Shown here: positions 22,529 to 32,382 of the stretch, in pieces
How positions within the stretch are numbered: the first letter of the stretch is position 1
Layout: each line of letters opens with the position of its first letter
NCBI GenBank assembly: GCA_030760725.1
Contig: JASWHV010000009.1
Span: forward strand, 90,012,780 to 90,076,779
Origin: Neostapfia colusana
Lineage: Eukaryota; Streptophyta; Magnoliopsida; Poales; Poaceae
Direction of reading: 5' to 3'
Length of the DNA stretch: 64,000 nt
Program-made: the position numbers and the translations under genes
Notes under the pieces: generated by a model
Seen by the model: only the letters and a program-made list of their open reading frames with translations
What the model was told of the DNA's origin: nothing
The model's database searches: none

Positions 22529-23641
22529 TGTCGAAGTGTTCAGTCGACACTTCCCCCGGGCCTGCACTGGGCAGCCCGCGGAGGTTCTTTTTTCGGTGGG
22601 GCTAGTCTCTAGCGGAGAGCTTGCGCAGATGGACGAGTTAGTAAGAGCTTGACACGGCGAGTTTTACGTGGTTCAGGATGCCGGAGCGTAAAACCCTACG
22701 TCCACGGCGAGCTATGGAGCTCGCTGTATTGCTTGCTGCTCAGGACCGGAGGCCTGAGCTCGGGGGTGAGTTACAGCTTGAGAGTGTATGGCTAGCGTAT
22801 GAGTTGCAAAGTGCGAACCAACAGGGTTCGAACCCTTGCTAACGTTGCCTACCCGAGCCTTTTATAGTCCAAGACTCGGGTGGCTTACAAGGGGGGCCCG
22901 GGACCCGACAGGTGGTCCCGGGGAGATTGTCTATTATCTACCGTATCTGCAGTTATGCCGGTAGTTGTCTCTGGCGAAGGCTTCTGAGTCTTCGTCTTGC
23001 AGCCCTGCCCATGTCGCATGCTAGTCGTAGTGGTTGATGACGGCGGGGGCGGCATGGGATGTCTTGTCGCTGTGTTTATTGGCTGGCAGACCCTGACACC
23101 GCGCGCCAGTCTGTGATGCGACTGGGCGCAACGGCACCTGACAGAGGTGTGCTCCGCGTCTCTGCGTCTTGGGAAGGCGCGGGCCTTGAATACCTTGTAC
23201 GGGCAAGGTATGGGGCGTCTTTACGCCCGCTGCCTACCGCTCGGGGGCAGGCAGCGCTGTTCTGCTGGACACGTGGCGGGCCCGGAGCTCTCCTCTGAGG
23301 AGGGGGAGGTCCGGCCCCGCAGGACACGTGGAGCCTCCGGACCTCTCCCCCTCGGAGGGGGGGAGGTCCGGCTTCTGTCGGCCACGTGGCGGGTCCGGAG
23401 CTCTCCTCTAAGGAGGGGGAGGTCCGGCCCCGGACATGTGGCACCTTCGGAGCTCTCCCCACGGAGGGGGGAGGTCTGGCTGCTGTAGGCCACGTGGCGA
23501 GCCCGGAGCTCTCCTGTGAGGGGAGAGAGGTCCGGCCCCACTGGACACGTGGCGCCTTCGGAGCTTTCCCTGCGGAGAAGGGCGAGACCCTTAGGCATTT
23601 TCCCCTATGCGCGGGGGTACCCCATATCGCGGGTACCGACA
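22529..23641 (-). repeat. gypsy-2 3' LTR
   Basis: TGTCGAAGTG...GGTACCGACA. CACGTG at 23270, 23325, 23383, 23491 and 23546 (first base), plus CATGTG near 23435; spacing about 55 bp. Confidence 0.95.
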
Positions 23642-23656
23642 GTGGCCCCCAGGCTC
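23642..23656 (-). other. gypsy-2 polypurine tract
   Basis: The minus strand reads AGCCTGGGGGCCAC directly before the LTR start TGTCGG. Confidence 0.75.
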
Positions 23657-23769
23657 ACCTCGGGGGAGGTAACGAGCCCGAGGTGAGGCCTTCTCCTACC
23701 CGCGCACTTTCTTGTCTTGAGTACTCCCTGTGCTGGCAGGGTCTTGACGGCTTCGGAGTTCAGCCTCTT

Positions 23770-24680
23770 AGGAGAGGGTGAAGCCTGGCATCGGAGCTCG
23801 GCCCGGCTGTGGGGGCGGAGGTCTGGAAGTCATCGGAGCACAGGTCCACGAAGGGCGTGAGGTCCGGCATCAGGGTTTGCCTCTGAAAGGAGGGCAAGGG
23901 CTGGCATCGGAGCTTGGCCCAGCTGCAGGGGCGGAGGTCCGGAAGTCGTCGGAGCTCAGGCCAGTGAGGGGCGTGAGGTCCGGTCATCGGAGCTCAGGCC
24001 AGCGAAGTGCGTGAGGTCCGGCATCAGCGCTCGCCTCTGAAAGGAGGGCGAGGGCTGGCCTCGGAACTTGGCCCAGCCGTGGGGGCGAAGGTCCGGAAGT
24101 CATCGGAGCTCAGGCCAGCGAAGGGCGTGAGGTCCGGCATCAGCGCTCGCCTCTGAAAGGAGGGCGAGGGCTGGCCTCGGAGCTCGGCCTGACTGTGGAG
24201 GCGCAGTCCGGAAGTCATCGGAGCTCAGGCCAACGAAGGGCGTGAGGTCCGGCATCAGCGCTCGCCTCTGAAAGGAGGGCGAGGCCTGACCTCGGAGCTC
24301 GGCCCAGCTGCGGGGGCGGAGGTCTGGAAGTCATCGGAGCTCGTGCCAGCGAAGGGCGTGAGGTCCGGCATCAGCGCTCGCCTCTGAATGGAGGGTGAGG
24401 ATTGGCCTCGGAGCTCGGCCTGGCTGTGGAGGCGGAGTCCGGAAGTCATCGGAGCTCAGGCCAGCGAAGGGCGTGAGGTCCGGCATCAGCGCTCGCCTCT
24501 GAAAGGAGGGCGAGGGCTGGCCTCGGAGCTCTGCCTGGCTGTGGAGGCGGAGTCCGAAAGTCATCGGAACTCAGGCCAGCGAAGGGCGTGAGGCCCGGCA
24601 TCAGCGCTCGCCTCTGAAAGGAGGGCGAATGCTGGCATCAGAGCTCGGCCCAGCTGTGGGGGCGAAGTCCGGCACTGCTC
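23770..24680. repeat. 115-bp tandem repeat in gypsy-2 3' region
   Basis: Seven to eight units. The phrase GGAAGTCATCGGAGCTCAGG (or a close variant) starts at 23825, 23941, 24095, 24210, 24326, 24441 and 24556, giving spacings of 116, 154, 115, 116, 115 and 115. The 154 gap holds an extra partial unit. Units also share GGGCGTGAGGTCCGGCATCA and CGCCTCTGAAAGGAGGGCGA. Short open frames in all phases are by-products of the repeat. Gypsy-1 lacks it at the homologous place. Confidence 0.93.
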
Positions 24681-25154
24681 AGTGGTCCCCCTTTCCTGTC
24701 CCTAGTCTCATTTGGCTTACTGTCCCAGGCCGGAATACGGGGCTCGGGTAATCCAATGCACTTGGTCCCGAAGGTCTGGCCCCAGCCCCAGTCAGGGTGT
24801 AACCGTCCGGCCCCCTGGTACTCAGACCGTAGCGCTGGGGGGCAGAGTGCGCAAGCTTTGGGTGCAAGACCGGGCAAAGCAAGGCTCCTGATCCCCCGGT
24901 CTAGCGTAGGTCTTTTCTCGGAGGAGACCAACTGGCGGTACAGTACCCTCACAGGGGGAAATCCAAAAGGCCACCGGGCCTTTGGCAGGTACCCGAAGCA
25001 CTACCGTTTTCGGCAGGACAGCAAATATCGACTATGCATGAGAGCAGGAAAGAGGAACCAAGTGTACAATGGACGCACACTTTCTAGAGCGTGGGGAGGT
25101 GTTCATATAAATTAATGCGTAATTTAAATGAACACCTAAGTAAGCATGGTGAAC

Positions 25155-25600
25155 TTACAGGGGTAGCGTCGGAGCGCCTGTCTTCACGCAGAGCGGGTCA
25201 TGCGTGGCTTTGTCGTACGCCGGACACGGGGGGACCCCCATGGCGATCTCAGGGGGAAGCATGGCTTCGGCCCCGCATACCATGTGGAAGGGTAGTTCCC
25301 GTGACCCGGCCCTGGGAAGTCCGGCTGGCCCTCGACATGGAGGAGCCGGTATCCCCCGACGGCTCTGGGTGCGCGTCTGCACCGGTTGTGTGGGTCTGCT
25401 TGGCGTGGACCTGGCACGCATTGCATCCCTAACCGGTTTGACGGCGTCCAGGTGGCTCTCGGTCAGTAGGAGCCATGCCGGGTGGCTTAACTGACCAACG
25501 TGCGGGACGATGAGCGTTCCCAGCACTCGCCTCCTTGGACTACTGCGAGCTAATCGCAGCCTTCCTCCTGGGTTATGCACCGCAATAGGATGTCGTGGCG
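25155..25600 (-). pseudogene. Integrase fragments of gypsy-2
   Basis: In different frames the minus strand shows CNACQVHAKQTHTTG, the Cys half of the HHCC zinc finger, and then PFHMVCGAEAMLPPEI, the box after the integrase core in Ty3/gypsy proteins (usually PF-x-L-V-Y-G-A-E-A-V-L-P-x-E). The DDE core between them is missing. Beyond the box the frame runs into non-coding 3' sequence. Confidence 0.7.
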
Positions 25601-26068
25601 CCACGCCAGTAAAGATACCAGCGCGTAGCACTTAGCCATCCGCACCACCCGTTCAGCGGATGCACGTTCATCAGGAAGGATGTCCTTCAAGGAGTCCCGG
25701 ACCTCCGTGGTCCATGCATCGGGACTACTTGAGCTTCTGGATCTTGAGCGCTGGGTTGCACGGAGTCCCCAGTGACTCTTACGATCCTTTGGCGGCATCC
25801 AGGGCCGCCGGGACTGCCTAGCTTTGAGGCACTGGTTCAGCCCCCTTCGCCCGGCTCGGCGGGCCGGGCTGTGGACCGCAGCAACGTCCTCTCGAAGACT
25901 CCTTCGTGCGCAGGGGCTCCGATGGAGGCTTTCGTTGAGAGATCGTCAGCTGCGGCCGTGCAAGTGCGCGGTACATGGCGCAGGTCCAAGGCGAGGAATT
26001 CTTTCTCCAACATCCGCACGTGAAGCAGATAAGCAGCTAGCTGTGGGTCATTGCAGGGGCATTCACCC

Positions 26069-26470
26069 TTAACTTGCTTGATAACTAGCTGGGAGTCGCC
26101 CTGCGCCAACAACTGGCGAGCGCCCAGAGACAGGACTGTCTTTTAGGCCAAAGATGAGTGCTTCATACTCTGCCAAGTTGTTGGTTGCCTTGGAATTGAG
26201 ACGCACCATGTACCCAGACTGCTCCCCCGATGGCATGAGAAGCAGTACGCCGGCACCAGCCCCCTGCTTTCGCGAGGAGCCGTCGAAGAAGAGCGTCCAG
26301 CGAGGCCCGGTGAAGACCGGAGCTCGGTACTTTGGTTCACCGTCTTCGCGGCCCCCTGGGTCAGCCTTCGTTGGCGTCCACTCAGCCACGAAATCAGCCA
26401 GTGCTTGGCTCTTGGCTGTCTGACATGGTCGGGAGCTCAGCTTGAACTCCGCCGTCTTCGGGCTGTCTTC
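26069..26470 (-). pseudogene. RT tail plus RNase H of gypsy-2
   Basis: The minus strand encodes KSQALADFVAEWTP, the connection between RT and RNase H in plant gypsy elements, then WTLFFDGSSRKQGAGAGVLL (first catalytic Asp), NLAEYEALIFGL (Glu and Tyr of the second motif) and, after a frame break near 26110, LLAQGDSQLVIKQVKGE (third Asp). It is joined at its N-terminal side directly to gag sequence near 26470, so protease and the RT catalytic domain are gone. Confidence 0.85.
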
Positions 26471-28320
26471 CGGCTTCGGAAGCTGGCAGTGAGTGCCAGC
26501 TCCGCCCTCCGGCTGCTCTGGCGCACTTGTCCGCCAGGCTGAAGGGCTCGGAGGCATCGCAGACCTCTCTGGTTGCAAGCCCCTCAAGCGTCTTCTTGTC
26601 CTGGACACTGTCGAAGTGCCGCCACCACAGAAGCACTTTGAATATGTGGAATGGTGTTGCGTACCTGGGAGAACCGCTGGATGAAGGAGCACAGCGACTC
26701 CCAAGGTTGTTGCTTGATGGCTTGGAGGTCAAGCTCCATGCCGGGATGGGTGTAGGAGCTGCCGAAGTTGGCGATGAACTGCCGGCAGAGCTCTCCCCAT
26801 GAAGTTATGGAACCCCGAGGGAGGTTCATTAGCCAAGACCGGGCAGGGCCGGTCAAGGCGACGGGGAAGTAGTTTGTCCATGACGGCCTCATCCCCTCCT
26901 GCGGCAAGTACGGCGGTGGAGTAGATCTGGGGGAACCCCGCCGGATTGACGCTGCCGTCGTACTTCTCGGGCAGGTGCGGCCGAAACTTGCGCGGCCACC
27001 TCGTGAAGCGGAGGTGGGGCTCCAGTGCCGTACATCCTGCCCCTGTTGCTGCAGATGTTGGTGCCGCGAACGTTTGGTTCGCCGCTGGCACAGTGTACCC
27101 CGGTATGGGCAAGGTTGCGCCATAGACCGGGGGCGCCGTTTGGAGGACATATGGCTGTGGCATATGCTGCGTGGCGTATGTCTGGGGCAGAGTTCGCGTG
27201 GCATAAGTCTGCGCCTCAGGCAGGGTTGAGGCAATCGTCATGCTGACGCTGGCCTCTTGGCTGCGACGCCTTTCTCGTCGCCGCTCGAGGAACATTCGGG
27301 CGTCTTGGCCCAGGTGGCATCGTTCCAGCTCAGTACTCAGGTCCGTCGACGGAAGCCTGGTGGAGCTGGTATCCGCCGTCTGTCCGTCAACCGTTGGCGT
27401 GCGCATCAGCGACACAGCCAGTTGGCCGGATCGTCGTCCCCGCCGAAGTCAAGGGTTTGCAGCGGCGACGACAAGACGGTCTACCTCGCGAATCCACTGC
27501 TGGGTCGCTGCCTGAGGCGCGTCCCCAGCAGGCGGATTGTGCAGTAGCGCTCTTGTTGCGGCTAGCGCACCCCCGCCGGGTACGCCCAGCACTACTGAAG
27601 ACCTGACGCTGGTTGGAGCCTGCATTGCCAGGGTCGGCGCTGCCAGAGCCGGTTGCTGGCTCCCAGTGCAGGTACTGGTGCCGCGAACGCTTGGTTGCGC
27701 CTGGCACAGTGTACCCCGGTATAAGCAAGGTTGCGCCATAGGCCGGGGACGCCGCTTGCAGAGCACATGGTTGTGGCTTATGCTGTGCGGCGTACGCCTG
27801 GGGCAGAGCTCGCGTAGCGAAGGTCTGCCCTCCAGGCTGGGTCGAGGCCGACGTCATGTTGTCGCCAGCCTCTTGAGTGCGACGCCTTTCTCGACGTCGC
27901 TCGAGGAACACTCGGGCATCTTGGCCCAAGTGGCACCGTTCCAGCTCTGTCCTCAGGTCCGTCGATGGAAGTTTGGTGGAGCTGGAACCCGCCGTCTGCC
28001 TGTCAACCGTTGGCGTGCGCGTCAGCGACACAGCCGGTTGGCCGGAGTGTCGTCCCCGCCGAAGTCGAGGGTTTGCGGCGGCGAAGACGAGACGGTCTAC
28101 CTCGCGAATCCACTGCTGGGTTGCTGCCTGAGGCGCGTCCCCAGCAGGCGGATTGTGCAGTAGCGCCCTTGCTGCTGCTAGCCCATGCCCACCGGGTACG
28201 CCCGGAGCTACTGAAGGCCTGACGCTGGTTGGAGCCTGCATTGCAGGGGTCGGCGCTGCCAGAGCCGGTTGTTGGCTCCCAGCTTGCCCTGACACACTCC
28301 GTCCTGAGTGTGTCATCATG
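26471..28320 (-). pseudogene. gag of gypsy-2 with internal tandem duplication
   Basis: The N-terminal segment (NPPAGDAPQAATQQWIREVD, ERCHLGQDAR, IPGYTVPGA) occurs twice: at about 27669-28270 and again at about 27052-27668, offset 617 bp. The capsid core follows at 26590-26950 (FPVALTGPARSWLMNLPRGS, then SSYTHPGMELDLQAIKQQP). Several frame changes break it. The C-terminal CPVH...C motif of gypsy-1 is missing because the deletion joins gag to RNase H near 26470. Confidence 0.85.
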
Positions 28321-28428
28321 TACTCTCCCCTGGTCATGATTTGCCGCGGACGCAGGGGGGGAGAGTTTGCCGCTGAAGGAAGCTTGGTCATCTTCGTCGG
28401 CGGAAACTCGTCGCGCAAGGAGAAAAGC

Positions 28429-28448
28429 CCCCTACCTGGCGCGCCAAA
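28429..28448 (-). other. gypsy-2 primer binding site
   Basis: Minus strand TTTGGCGCGCCAGGTAGGGG directly after the 5' LTR; same as gypsy-1. Confidence 0.75.
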
Positions 28449-29560
28449 TGTCGAAGTGTTCAGTCGACACTTCCGCCGGGCCTGCACTGGGCAGCCCGCG
28501 GAGGTTCTTTTTTCGGTGGGGCTAGTCTCTAGCGGAGAGCTTGCGCAGATGGACGAGTTAGTAAGAGCTTGACACGGCGAGTTTTACGTGGTTCAGGCCG
28601 CCGGAGCGTAAAACCCTACGTCCACGGCGAGCTATGGAGCTCGCTGTATTGCTTGCTGCTCAGGACCGGAGGCCAGAGCTCGGGGGTGAGTTACAGCTTG
28701 AGAGTGTATGGCTAGCGTATGAGTTGCAAAGTGCGAACCAACAGGGTTCGAACCCTTGCTAACGTTGCCTACCCGAGCCTTTTATAGTCCAAGACTCGGG
28801 TGGCTTACAAGGGGGGCCCGGGACCCGACAGGTGGTCCCGGGGAGATTGTCGATTATCTACCGTATCTGCAGTTATGCCGGTAGTTGTCTCTGGCGAAGG
28901 CTTCTGAGTCTTCGTCTTGCAGCCCTGCCCATGCCGCATGCTAGTCGTAGTGGTTGATGACGGCGGGGGCGGCATGGGATGTCTTGTCGCTGTGTTTATT
29001 GGCTGGCAGGCTCTGACACCGCGCGCCAGTCTGTGATGCGACTGGGCGCAACGGCACCTGACAGAGGTGTGCTCCGCGTCTCCGCGTCTTGGGAAGGCGC
29101 GGGCCTTGAATACCTTGTACGGGCAAGGTATGGGGCGTCTTTACGCCCGCTGCCTACTGCTCGGGGGCAGGCAGCACTGTTCTGCTGGACACGTGGCGGG
29201 CCCGGAGCTCTCCTCTGAGGAGGGGGAGGTCCGGCCCCGCAGGACACGTGGAGCCTTCGGACCTCTCCCCCGCGGAGGGGGGAGGTCCGGCTTCTGTCGG
29301 CCACGTGGCGGGTCCGGAGCTCTCCTCTAAGGAGGGGGAGGTCCGGCCCCGGACATGTGGCACCTTCGGAGCTCTCCCCACGGAGGGGGGAGGTCTGGCT
29401 GCTGTAGGCCACGTGGCGAGCCCGGAGCTCTCCTCTGAGAGGAGGGAGGTCTGGCCCCACTGGACACGTGGCGCCTTCGGAGCTTTCCCTGCGGAGAAGG
29501 GCGAGACCCTTAGGCATTTTCCCCTGTGCGCGGGGGTACCCCATATCGCGGGTACCGACA
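28449..29560 (-). repeat. gypsy-2 5' LTR
   Basis: 1112 bp, bounded by TGTCGAAGTG and GGTACCGACA. Minus-strand TATA (CTATAAAAGG) at about 28779-28787; G-box array at 29180-29480. Confidence 0.95.
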
Positions 29561-29919
29561 GGCTCAATCTCAAGCTTTGCACAGATAGACTTGATATTGG
29601 CATTGACGTACTGTTGATGTTTCTTCCTTGCAAGCTTTTCTTTGCGTTGCCTGTCTTCGATCTTACGGCAGCAGGCAAAGATGGTGGAGAGCATCTTGAG
29701 GATGCCGCTAGATGATTCTTGGGCAGGTGGAGAACCAGGAGGAGCAGCTGCAGACCTAGTGTCATCATGAGCTTGCTTTGATCTCCTCTCCACTGGTGGA
29801 GAGGACGGGGCAGTTGGAGCCGGAGGGAGAGTGTACTCGGTGGGTTTTTGCGGCTTCAACCTTTCACGTTGAACTTCTTCGTCAATGTGAAAAGAGCCGT
29901 CATCTGATCCTGAAGACAT
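29561..29919 (-). pseudogene. Third ORF of copia-2, N-terminal piece
   Basis: Starts ATG at 29919 (MSSGSDDGSFHIDEEVQRER), about 120 codons, then is cut by gypsy-2 at the GGCTC duplication. It is Pro/Ser-rich at first (TLPPAPTAPSSPPVE) and then basic and helical (KIEDRQRKEKLARKKHQQY, IKSICAKLEIEP). With the C-terminal piece (22418-22528) it would be roughly 155 residues. Opie/Ji-type SIRE-lineage elements carry an extra ORF downstream of pol, sometimes called env-like. This one shows no signal peptide or membrane segment, so I do not call it an envelope protein. Confidence 0.75.
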
Positions 29920-30807
29920 GATGCCTGATAAGGAGTTTAAGGATTAGATGCAAACGGACACATTATCGACTTCAAATGGAAGTGTAGGGGTTCAACTGTC
30001 AGAGACCGGACTTGTCCGGTTTCAGAGTGCGGACTAGTCCGGTGGACCGGACTTGTCCGCATCTGAGCACCGGACTAGTCCGGCCTAGCATAAGAACCCT
30101 AAATTGAATGTTTCATTTGAAACAACTCTCCTATCTAAGGACACAAGGGTAGGACAGTGGTAGGAATACATCTATTTATGCAATGTACATCCTTTTGAAA
30201 TCAAAGGAAACTAGCTAGAGCTAGAAAAATTGAGATTTTGGTTTTGGGGGGATTTACCAAGATTTGAAGATTCGCGTTGAAGGAGTGGCAATCAGTCCGG
30301 ATGAGTCCGGAAAGTAGGATCCCCTCGTCGAAAAGAGGCTTTTTCACGGAGAAAATTCCGAGTTTGAGGGCTCAACTCGAAAATCACTTTGGGAGCTAGG
30401 GTTTTGGAGAGAGGGTGAGACAAAGTGCTTATGAGTGGAGAGGGAGGCGTTTGGTCCAGCCAACTGCTTCTATATGCGACTGACCGGACTAGTCCGGTCA
30501 TGGTAGCGGACTAGTCCGGTACCCCTGAGTTAACCTAATTGTTGTCTGTCCGGACTAGTCCAGTTGGAAATCGGACTAGTCCGTTTCCAACAGACTTGAT
30601 ACATATATAGATAACTAATAGTGATCCAAGGACAACAATTTCGCAAGTAGTCTTGGTGATTACGACCAGTAGGCAATCAGCAATCGAACAATGGTCATAA
30701 TTCACAAGATTTATTCATTAAAAATAGTTTTCTGAGTAGAAAGGAGAGGAGGAGCATTTTTGACAATACGGAGAAACAATTTAAGTTGCAACCAGGTCTG
30801 CAATGTT
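29920..30807. other. copia-2 spacer between pol and third ORF
   Basis: Non-coding. It holds GGACTAGTCC-type palindromes at 30005-30080 and 30480-30590 and AT-rich sequence. It may contain the promoter or splice signals of the third ORF, but none can be pinned. Confidence 0.5.
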
Positions 30808-32352
30808 TCAAGCCACATTTCGAGAGTCAAGAATGTTTAGCTCATTTCTTAGTTCACAGAACCTTTTCTCATCTAATGGTTTGGTAAAAATATCTGCAAG
30901 TTGATTTTCAGTCCTAACATGTGAAATAGCTATGTCACCTTTTAATGAATGATCTCTAAGAAAGTGATGACGGATGTCTATGTGCTTAGTTCTTGAGTGC
31001 TCTACCGGGTTGTGTGCAATCTTTATAGCACTTCCATTATCGCATAGAAGCGGGATATGACTTAGATTGTAGCCGTAGTCCCTAAGAGTTTGTTGCATCC
31101 AAAGCAGTTGCGCACAGCAACTACCGGCTGCAACATACTCTGCTTCCGCTGTGGAAAGAGCAATGGAGTTTTGCTTTTTAGGTGACCAAGAAACTAGGGA
31201 CCTACCAAGAAATTGACAGGTCCCTGACGTGCTCTTTCTATCGACTTTGCATCCTGCATAGTCGGCGTCGGAATACCTTATCAAGTTAAACTTGGATCCT
31301 TTGGGATACCAAAGGCCCAAGTTGGGTGTGTGCACAAGGTACCTTAGGATTCTTTTTACAGCAATTAAGTGACACTCTTTAGGTGCGGCTTGAAACCTTG
31401 CACACATGCAAACACTAAGCATAATATCTGGCCTAGATGCACATAAGTATAGTAAAGAGCCAATCATGGACCGATATACCTTTTGGTCCACATTTGGACC
31501 GTCTTCATTGAGGTTGAGATGTCCGTTGATGGCCATGGGTGTCTTGATGGGCTTGGCTTTGTCCATATTGAATTTCTTGAGAATGTCTTGTGTATATTTA
31601 GTTTGGCTTATAAATGTACCTTCTCTCAGTTGCTTCACTTGAAATCCCAAGAAGAACTTCAATTCACCCATCATTGACATCTCGAACCTGTCTGTCATTA
31701 TTTTGCTAAATTCTTCACAGAAGGACTTGTTAGTGGATCCAAAGATAATGTCATCAACATAAATTTGACATACGAATAAATGATCATCAAAATGTTTAGT
31801 AAAGAGTGTATAGTAAGCTTTACCAATTTTGAATCCATTTTGAATCAGAAAATCTCTATGGCACTCATACCAGGCTCGAGGAGCCTGTTTGAGGCCATAG
31901 AGAGCCTTACGCAGTTTATAGACATGGTTGGGATACTTCTGATCTTCGAACCCCGGTGGCTGCTCCACATAGACTTCCTCCTTTATCGGACCATTGAGAA
32001 AGGCACTCTTGACGTCCATTTGATACAACTTAAAATTATGGTAAGTAGCATATGCCAATAAAATGCGAATGGACTCAAGTCTAGCTACAGGAGCGAAGGT
32101 TTCATCGAAATCCAAACCTTCCAATTGAGAATAACCTTTGGCCACCAACCTCGCTTTATTTCTTGTCACTACTCCATGTTCATCTTGCTTGTTCCGAAAG
32201 ACCCATTTGGTTCCAACGATGTTCGCCCTTGGTCTTTCCACCAGCCCCCACACTTCATTTCTTTTGAAGTTGTTCAGCTCCTCTTGCATCGCAATCACCC
32301 AGTCTGGATCCCTTAAGGCTTCTTCTACCCTGTATGGCTCCAGAAAAGACAC
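30808..32352 (-). CDS. Reverse transcriptase and RNase H of copia-2 pol
   Basis: 514 codons, open to its natural stop. Begins just after the in-frame TAA at 32383 with FLEPYRVEEALRDPDW. RT motifs: VWGLVERPRANIVGTKWVF, LYQMDVKSAFLNGPIKEEVY, QAPRAWYE and the catalytic YVDDIIFGS. RNase H: RYSDADYAGC, ALSTAEAEYVAA, LLCDNGSAIKIA, and the copia terminal box HIDIRHHFLRD...LADIFTKPLD. All catalytic acids are present. It lies in the same frame as the integrase ORF upstream, so one nonsense codon separates the two. Strong similarity to Opie/Ji pol as I know it. Confidence 0.95.
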   Translation of the reverse strand: MSFLEPYRVEEALRDPDWVIAMQEELNNFKRNEVWGLVERPRANIVGTKWVFRNKQDEHGVVTRNKARLVAKGYSQLEGLDFDETFAPVARLESIRILLAYATYHNFKLYQMDVKSAFLNGPIKEEVYVEQPPGFEDQKYPNHVYKLRKALYGLKQAPRAWYECHRDFLIQNGFKIGKAYYTLFTKHFDDHLFVCQIYVDDIIFGSTNKSFCEEFSKIMTDRFEMSMMGELKFFLGFQVKQLREGTFISQTKYTQDILKKFNMDKAKPIKTPMAINGHLNLNEDGPNVDQKVYRSMIGSLLYLCASRPDIMLSVCMCARFQAAPKECHLIAVKRILRYLVHTPNLGLWYPKGSKFNLIRYSDADYAGCKVDRKSTSGTCQFLGRSLVSWSPKKQNSIALSTAEAEYVAAGSCCAQLLWMQQTLRDYGYNLSHIPLLCDNGSAIKIAHNPVEHSRTKHIDIRHHFLRDHSLKGDIAISHVRTENQLADIFTKPLDEKRFCELRNELNILDSRNVA

Positions 32353-32382
32353 AAAAGAATAATGTTCACAAAAATTTGCAAT

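Larger units (their letters stand above)
22529..29560 (-). mobile_element. Ty3/gypsy Tat-like deletion derivative nested in copia-2 (gypsy-2)
   Basis: 7,032 bp, LTRs of 1113 and 1112 bp that differ at only a few positions in the parts compared, perfect 5-bp target duplication, PBS and polypurine tract. Internal order on the minus strand: duplicated gag N-terminus, gag core, a fused RT-tail/RNase H, broken integrase ends, then a 3' region with a 115-bp tandem repeat. No protease, RT catalytic core or integrase core remains, so it is non-autonomous; the young LTRs suggest it moved in trans or decayed after insertion. Same family as gypsy-1 (1417-7051). Confidence 0.95.

Noticed and set aside
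23760..24591. A set of near-identical 60-80 codon ORFs
   Set aside because: They are the 115-bp tandem repeat read in different phases, not a gene family.
23770..24680. CRISPR-like regular spacing
   Set aside because: Units are contiguous 115-bp tandem repeats without unique spacers, in a plant retroelement.
29561..29919. Envelope gene of a retrovirus-like element
   Set aside because: The third ORF has no signal peptide, transmembrane or fusion-type segment; only its position resembles the env-like ORF of SIRE-lineage elements.
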